From: Cruorifilaria tuberocauda | Lineage: Eukaryota; Nematoda; Chromadorea; Rhabditida; Onchocercidae | Length of the DNA: 14,570 nucleotides | Assembly (NCBI GenBank): GCA_013365365.1 | Contig: JABVXU010000936.1 | Location: forward strand, 1 to 14,570 | Reading direction: 5' to 3' | Shown here: positions 8,847 to 14,570 of the stretch, piece by piece | Layout of the letters: each line of letters begins with the position of its first letter | Position numbering within the stretch: position 1 is the stretch's first letter | Program-made: the position numbers and the translations under genes | The notes under the pieces: generated by a model | Told to the model about the DNA's origin: nothing | The model's database searches: none | What the model saw: only the letters and a program-made list of their open reading frames with translations

Positions 8847-8964
8847 TGTGTCTGTGTGTATGTGTATGTGTCTGTGTGTGTATGTGTATTGTATGTGTCT
8901 GTGGTGTGTGTGTATGTATATTGTATGTGTATGTGTGTGTTGTGTGTGTGTGTGTGTGTGTGTT
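8847..8964. repeat. Imperfect (TG)n microsatellite
   Basis: About 118 bases of TG with TA, TC and TT interruptions, ending in an uninterrupted TG run (8940-8963). ATTGTATGTGT recurs inside it. Alternating purine-pyrimidine DNA of this kind can adopt the Z form. Confidence 0.95.
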
Positions 8965-9032
8965 TGAACTAATGAAGCTTTTTAAAAATAGGAATTTTTT
9001 TGGGCGTGGCATAATAACAAAATCCTCCTCAA

Positions 9033-9082
9033 TTCTTCTCCCCCGCCTTTCCTCGTATCTCTTCTCCCGCCTTTCCCCGTAT
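9033..9082. repeat. Two-copy 24-26 bp tandem duplication
   Basis: Copies at 9033-9058 and 9059-9082 share CTTCTCCC, CGCCTTTCC and CGTAT. They continue the pyrimidine-rich block that starts at 8701. Confidence 0.85.
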
Positions 9083-9546
9083 TTCTTTTCTCTCCGAACG
9101 GGTGATAATTGAGAGAGGGTGGAGTTTTTCTTTTTCTATTAACATTTATTCATCTCAATGAATCATTTGCTGAATTAAATTGAATCGAACGAATGGATGA
9201 ATAGCTGAATTAGCTCCCAAATGATTCCTTAGAGTAATAGACTGACATATTTCAGGCCATCTCATTGTTTATAATATTGGTAGAATGACCTGTTTACTGT
9301 TTACTGTGACTTTTCCTATGTGTTACCTAAATAAGCTTACCTATTGAAAATGTATTATTCAAACCTAACTACCGAAAACAGGCCTATCTAACAGGTGGGT
9401 ATGGTATCTAAATCACTTTGCTAGGAATGTTACTTACTCTAAACAAACTTACTCTAATAAAAATGTAATATCTTATATCTAAGTAACTTTACCGAACTGT
9501 TTTTTGTATTACTTTATAGCATACAATGATGGACTTTAATTGTAAA
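9083..9546. other. Compositionally distinct non-coding patch
   Basis: Less A-rich than its neighbours, with recurring ACCTA/TTACC words and several GTAAG-like donors on the minus strand (for example TTAGA|GTAAGTTT). No open frame fits between them. It may be an old repeat copy. Confidence 0.4.
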
Positions 9547-9668
9547 TTAGTAGAAAACACAAAAAATAAGCCTGAATCCAAATTGCATTGTTATCAGGCG
9601 TTTAAGGTATTCGCTACTTGCTTCTGCAAGTAATTTATCTTTAAAGAAATCGTTCAATTGGATCAAAT
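9547..9668 (-). CDS. Tentative last exon of the second minus-strand gene
   Basis: After the pyrimidine-rich acceptor TTTTTCCATTCGTTCAG (AG at 9670-9669), two bases plus 39 codons run to TAA at 9549-9547. The peptide starts LIQLNDFFKDKLLAEASSEY, continues LKRLITMQ and ends in a hydrophobic tail with C-V-F-Y. The first part has balanced charged and aliphatic residues, as a coding helix would, unlike the F/K/N-rich noise of most frames here. ATTAAA, a variant polyadenylation signal, follows at 9540-9535. Spliced to 11212-11413 over a 1.5-kb intron it would give about 107 residues. Family and function are unknown, and it could be an exon remnant. Confidence 0.25.
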
Positions 9669-9689
9669 CTGAACGAATGGAAAAATTTC

Positions 9690-10950
9690 ATTTCGATTAA
9701 AATTTTTTTTAACTCTTCAAAATATCATTTCCGTAAAGTAAAGTTGAAAAATTTTCAGTTGTTTCAAAAAAAATCAAAAAATTTGGAAATTTTTAAATTT
9801 ATTCGAAAAATACTTTTTGATGATATTGATAATGATAGCGAGAAAATAAATCAGTGGAAGGAAAATAGAATTGATTTCATTTTTCTCTCTTTTTTTTTGG
9901 AACGAAATAGATCAAAAGCAGCAAAATTTGTTGAAAAATGAAATTTTTCATCAAATTTGTTTTAAACAAAAACAAAATAAAGAAAATATTGAAAAGAACT
10001 TATCAAAACTTATCACTGTATCGAAATATTTATCAGTGATAAATTTAACCCTTTCTTATTTTTGTGAATAAATTAGCATGAAAAGGAGAATTTAAATGAT
10101 AGAATTGAAAAATATCAGTCAAGCAAACTTATCCTCTCTCTATAAAAGCTTTTAAGCTTTAAAGAAAAAATGAAATCTAAACATTCAATTTTGAAAGCAA
10201 AAAAAAATAAAAAAGGAACTCGTTAAATTTAAAATTTATTGCTTACAAAAAAAAAATATTTTTGTATGATGCGAAGGAAATGAAGCAAATCAATGAAAGC
10301 ATTTTGAAATGATTGAAATTTAATGAGTGAATAATAAAAATGAAAATTTATGGAATACAAAGAATTGAAAGTACATTTTCTACAACATATCATTTACTTA
10401 TCAATGCTTCACTCTTTTCTGAAATGTTTTTAAGTACTTTTTATTTGTCATTTTCAAACTTTTATAAATATTAAAAAATCAATCACTGAATTCTAGTTGG
10501 AATAGCAAATTAAAACATGCTATTGCGGTGATATAAAAGTTAGTCTTGATCATTTTTTTTAGAAATTAATTTTGAAAAATTTTTGATTTAAATCTATACT
10601 TTCGTAAAATTGCTTTCTTTTTAACAGATTACACCTTAGAGAGAAGTGATAAATCATTGATAAAATAGAAAATAAACAAAAAATTAATCGATTAAAAATG
10701 AGCAGAAATTAATTGATCAATCAATTAATCAATTTTTTTATTTTAAATAACAATTGCGCTTCACTTTGTTTCTATTGATAAAATTAAATTTCCACTTTAA
10801 TAAATGAGCGGTAATTTGCTATATTTGAAATAAATATTGGTAATTATAGAAAGTTCATATTTGAAAAGTTTATATTTAAATTTGTTTAATGAAAATGCCA
10901 ACAATCAATTAATCAATTCAATTAAGAAAAGAAAAGAGGTATGTTATCAT
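9690..10950. other. Non-coding stretch, within the intron of the tentative second gene
   Basis: Holds a 7-bp inverted repeat (AATAGCA 10501-10507, TGCTATT 10518-10524) and TTAATTGATCAATC palindromic words near 10710-10735. Two short plus-strand frames (9744-10071) are Lys/Asn/Phe-rich and without splice signals. Confidence 0.5.
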
Positions 10951-10960
10951 GAAAAAAAAA

Positions 10961-10989
10961 TGTGATAATATCATAATGATGTTATCACA
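10961..10989. repeat. 12-bp hairpin containing GATA words
   Basis: TGTGATAATATC at 10961-10972 pairs with GATGTTATCACA at 10978-10989 with one G-T pair and a five-base loop. Each arm carries a TGATAA word. Confidence 0.65.
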
Positions 10990-11211
10990 TGTGGATGACA
11001 AAGTGATAAAGTATTTCTAAAAATTTTCCACAAAAGTTAAATTTTAGCAGAAGATTAAGGCTTTTAAAGTTATAAAGGTAGAAAAAATAAAATTATTAAA
11101 TTGAGATATAAGTATCTAATCAGTGATATAAGTAATCTAATCTAATCAATGTTATCAGTAATCACAGGTGTTTTCGAGAATAATCGTTGGATATAATATT
11201 AAGATACATAC

Positions 11212-11413
11212 CATTGTCATCGCTAAACAAAATGTGAAAGTGAAAAGTTCGAAAATGGTAGAAAAATAGAAAAAGCATTATTTTATCACTGAACACTATT
11301 GAAACAAAAGGGCAAGACAAATGCGCTGCAAAGGAGGACAAATGCGCAGCGTTAAAAAAAATGTAATTTTTAATTTCTAAAGTTTCCGAAGCGTACAATA
11401 ACTTTGTCATCAT
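11212..11413 (-). CDS. Tentative first exon of a second minus-strand gene
   Basis: ATG at 11413 opens 67 codons plus one base to the donor AATG|GTATGT (GT at 11211-11210). The peptide begins MMTKLLYASETLEIKNYIFF, has a hydrophobic middle around MLFLFFYHF that could be a membrane segment, and ends FSDDN. An acceptor-like CTCCTTTGCAG at 11326 could instead start the exon at 11325, in phase 1. Part of it (11298-11357) is clearly richer in G+C than its surroundings. The phase-1 end matches the acceptor before 9668. An open frame of this length is expected about once by chance in a window this A+T-rich, so support is mainly the donor, the phase match and the composition patch. No homologue is recognised. 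Confidence 0.22.
11316..11357. repeat. Two-copy 21-bp direct repeat, G+C-rich
   Basis: GACAAATGCGC starts at 11316 and again at 11337, so the period is exactly 21 bases (seven codons). On the plus strand it reads DKCAAKE then DKCAALK in a short frame ending at TAA; on the minus strand it lies in the tentative exon 11212-11413. Confidence 0.8.
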
Positions 11414-12037
11414 GGAATTTTCACAAATGATTGTTTAGTTGATATGGAGCAGATATTTCAGCGATATTAAAATTTCTTTTTCAGGATTCTTTTTTTTTAA
11501 AATAAAATTTATTTCTAGAAACTTTTCAAATGGATATTTCATATTTGTTTGAAATGAAAATTTCCTTAATTATTCTTAAATTAATAGCCTGAGGAAATGT
11601 AATATTGCATTATTTCAATAACGATTGAAATAAATTTGTCAGTGATAGTTTGATAATAAAGTTTAAAGTTTGATAGTAAAGTTAAGAATAAAGAAATCGC
11701 TGCTTCGAAATTTCATTCCCAAAATATTTGTAAAATGATGATTTCAATAACTATGGAAACTTTGATAAATTTAGTCTCTTTTTAATAGTATGCAAAAAAT
11801 AACTGTGCAAATAAAAGTGAAAAAAATTTTAAACATTCAGGGAATGAACAAAAAAGATTAAAATATTTTTTTTTTAAAAATTCTTTTAGGATCTCAAATC
11901 CATGCAGATTTCACAGCTTCTATAATTTTTCAATTGATAAATCTTTCGAAAATCTTTCAAACAACTTCTAAAACCGTTAAAATTATTTTGGAATTTTTAG
12001 TTTAATTATGACTTCACAGCTAATAGTTTTTGCCTGG

Positions 12038-12147
12038 TGATAAGAAACCGTTTAAAACTGATAAATGATAAGGATGACGTTTTGAAATGATAAAAATGAT
12101 ACGCCTTTTCTGTTAGTTCCTAAAATTACTGATAAAACTGATTATCA
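12038..12147. promoter_or_regulatory. Cluster of six TGATAA/TTATCA words
   Basis: TGATAA at 12038, 12059, 12066, 12088 and 12130, and TTATCA at 12142, within 110 bases. Two of them (12038, 12066) extend to TGATAAG. This could be a GATA-factor enhancer or a local word bias; no confident gene lies next to it. Confidence 0.25.
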
Positions 12148-13640
12148 AATCAAATTTTTGTCACTTACAGCCTTAAATGAGTAATTTATAGAAAAAAAAG
12201 GAAACGTAAAAGATTTGAATAATAATATAATATTACTTAATTAATTAATTATTAATAATAATAATAATGTTTATAATTCTGAGTATATTATTATAATTAT
12301 AATAATGTTATTCCATTAATTTCAATAATACAATACCTTTCTTTGTTTGCTTAATAAATTTGTTTGCTTAATAAATTCATTTCAAACTTGGATATCACTA
12401 AAATTACGATTTTAACAGAAAAATATATGGTTACGGTCTCAGCGAACTGAAATTGATAAAGCAAGCAAATAATTACCGATAAAAAAAGGCGAAAATTCTT
12501 CGTATTTATCAAGAAAGCGTTTTGCTTATCAGTTGGTTCGTTTGAAAAAGTTTGTTTTAGGAAACTGACAAATGGATTGCATCATTAATTCGTATTATCA
12601 TTCACTGATATGATTATTTTCAAATTTGAATTTGGTGAAATTTGAAGTAATTCTCGATAAATTCGAAAAGCGATTCAAATTTTTAATTTAATATATACAA
12701 ACTATTAAATTGATAATGATAAATTAAACCGATAATCGACTAATTACGTTTTTTTTTCCGAAATACTGATTATAAGTTATAAAATTTAAGGAATAATTTT
12801 CAAGGATTAAATGATTTATCAAAATAGTAAAAATCGCTGATTGGAATGATTATTTTAAAACTGATAACTTTTCACATAATAAAAAGTAATTCAGCTTTTT
12901 ATAATTTCATTCAGGTAATACCAATGCTAACTTAAAAATTACATGCTATCATAAATTTTGAATAGATTTTCAGAGAATAAAATATTTCATTTAATAAAAA
13001 TTTTTTTCCACATCTATATTAAACAATAAGAGTATAAGTAATGGGTCATATTTTTCTTTCTCTCATTAATTATGCCTTACTCGGTTAAAACTTCTGATAA
13101 GCTATCAGCATTTAAACATATTGTAAATTATAGAAATACAATTTTCCATGCATTATTTATTATTAAAAGCTATCGGGAAAACTTAATTTACCGTAATTAA
13201 GAAAGGAAAAAGTATTTTACAGTAATTCTAAATAGACGAAATAAAAATATTACTTTTATTTCTACAATATACTTAGGGAATAGAGAAAAAGAAATTATTT
13301 AATAGCGAAATTTGGAAAGAGTTAATTAATAAAAGAGATATAGCAATAATAATCTATTATAATTATATTAATTCTAATAGAGTTTATATTTATTGAAATT
13401 GAAATAGGATAAAATTCAATTAAAATCATAACGAATAATAGAATGTAACAAAAAGTTAACTTATTTCTTTCGCTGTTTCACAGTTTTATTTGTTCCATAC
13501 TTTAAGCTTTTGTTTTTTTATTTTTTATTTTTTGTAAATTAAGAATTTCTTTACTTATATTAAATAAAGAAACAAGGGATTTAGCTAATTCATGATTCTG
13601 ACAAAAATTAAAACTACTAATAAAATTAGTAAAAATGATA
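12148..13640. other. A+T-rich stretch with many TGATAA words, no confident gene
   Basis: Contains ATA/TTA repeats at 12232-12310 and a 77-codon minus-strand frame at 12351-12581 that lacks a start and a donor. Nothing was assigned. Confidence 0.5.
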
Positions 13641-13642
13641 AA

Positions 13643-13711
13643 TGACCTGATACGTATTGATCAAAAAACATAATAATTACTCCATAAAGATCATTATTAT
13701 TGATCAGGTCA
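13643..13711. repeat. Spaced 9-bp inverted repeat with AGGTCA half-sites
   Basis: TGACCTGAT at 13643-13651 and ATCAGGTCA at 13703-13711 are reverse complements 51 bases apart. Each contains AGGTCA, the nuclear-receptor half-site. No transposon terminus or target duplication is evident. Confidence 0.5.
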
Positions 13712-14570
13712 CTAATCAACTTGACGTGTCAGTAATCAAAGAATAAAATTACCTGACAAGACCGTAATTTTCGATCAAGCATATGATATATGTTTATTGG
13801 TCACTTAAAAATGATTATTATTAATCAGTAGAAGATAGTGGCAATTGATTAGCTAAGTGTTCTGATCACTATATATTTTTGCGATTATAAAATGTCTTTA
13901 GGAAATTTAACGTTTTTAATTTTTCAACCAAGCATAAATATATTATTCTGAAACATGATTTAAACCAAAAGAATTCGAGAATTAATTTAAATAAGTAAAA
14001 GTTTTGGTTGACATTAACAAATACGTTTTGCGTCAGTCTGATAAATATTTGCAACACATAAAGCGTATTTTACATCTGATAATAGTTAACTGATTAACGT
14101 AAAAACGTAAAAAAATGTTTCCAGGTATTACCTTACTTTTAATTCTTTCCAACACATAAAACATTTTTATAACTTTTAAAAATCGATGACATTATCATAA
14201 ATAAATATCTGCATTCCTCCTACTTTACTTAGTGATTTTCTCAATCTTAAATTATCAGAAAATGGAGAAACATATCTTAAAAAAAGATAATTTCTTCATA
14301 TTGATCGAAAATTTAATTTGATTATAAATTTGATAGCAATCCTTGAATATTGATTGTTTATGGAAACACTGATTTTTCTTATATTATTTAAAAAAAGATA
14401 TGTTTATTATAAAATGAAAAATAATAACAAATTCCCTATGCTTTAGTTTGTATGGAAGAGAAAATTTCAAGAGAAAAAAAAAGCCAAAACTCGCTTTCCG
14501 TCTGCAAATTATCATTTTTTATGTGTTCACAAAAATAATTTTAACCTTCCAATTTAATGATTTTCTCTTT
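13712..14570. other. A+T-rich end of the window, no confident gene
   Basis: A possible small minus-strand exon (14436-14501, TESEFWLFFSL... after AATTTGCAG) is too short to call. Otherwise nothing was seen. Confidence 0.5.

Noticed and set aside
8618..9112. Several open frames giving Ser/Pro/Leu, Cys/Val or Thr/His runs
   Set aside because: They are translations of the polypyrimidine tract and TG repeat in different frames, on both strands.
12006..12119. Minus-strand 37-codon frame after TAATTTTAG (ELTEKAYHFYHF...)
   Set aside because: Much of it is made by the repeated TTATCA words; length is within chance and there is no donor.
12351..12581. Minus-strand 77-codon frame containing FAETVTIYFSVKI
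   Set aside because: No credible start or donor; an open frame of this length is expected about twice by chance at this base composition.
13869..14057. Minus-strand 62-codon frame
   Set aside because: Starts at GTG, which is not credible in a eukaryote, and has no splice support or recognisable motif.
14436..14501. Minus-strand 21-codon segment after AATTTGCAG
   Set aside because: Too short to separate from chance, with no partner exon in the window.
1..14570. tRNA, rRNA, spliced-leader RNA, CRISPR array or intact transposon
   Set aside because: I found no cloverleaf-like B-box, no regular spacer array, and no long terminal repeats or transposase/reverse-transcriptase motifs on either strand.

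Overview
This is very A+T-rich, gene-poor eukaryotic DNA. It has simple repeats, diverged minisatellites, no bacterial-style operons and only short isolated coding islands. Introns beginning GTAAGT/GTATGT and ending TTTTCAG or TTTGCAG, and GATA-factor sites of the nematode intestinal type, suggest a nematode, perhaps a filarial one. That assignment is inference from composition and signals, not from a recognised gene.

The best-supported gene is on the minus strand. Exon 1 (7487-7589) encodes a signal peptide and the first mature residues. It ends in a textbook donor, CCAG|GTAAGT, in phase 1. A second coding island (799-945, 49 codons, far more G+C- and CpG-rich than its surroundings) starts after GAATTTTCAG, also in phase 1. 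Joined, they would give a small secreted four-cysteine protein with spacing C-x13-C-x6-C-x23-C, loosely like the first part of a Ly6/three-finger domain. The intron between them would be about 6.5 kb, so the join is a hypothesis. The second island can end in a stop at 773-775 followed by AATAAA, or splice on at 798. Upstream of the ATG, at -69 to -100, lies a perfect inverted pair of GATA sites, and a second GATA cluster lies within the proposed intron.

A weaker two-exon minus-strand model (11212-11413 plus 9547-9668) and an ambiguous exon candidate (7746-7908) are listed with low confidence.

Layout: 1-800, ATT repeats and the 3' end of the proposed gene; 799-945, exon 2; 946-7486, proposed intron holding several tandem repeats and microsatellites; 7487-7700, exon 1 and promoter; 7746-7908, possible exon; 8114-8400, diverged 149-bp tandem duplication; 8700-9082, a block of pyrimidine-rich DNA, a long TG repeat and a 24-bp duplication; 9083-11420, tentative second gene; 11420-14570, non-coding DNA with many TGATAA words. 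I see no tRNA, rRNA, CRISPR array or intact transposon.
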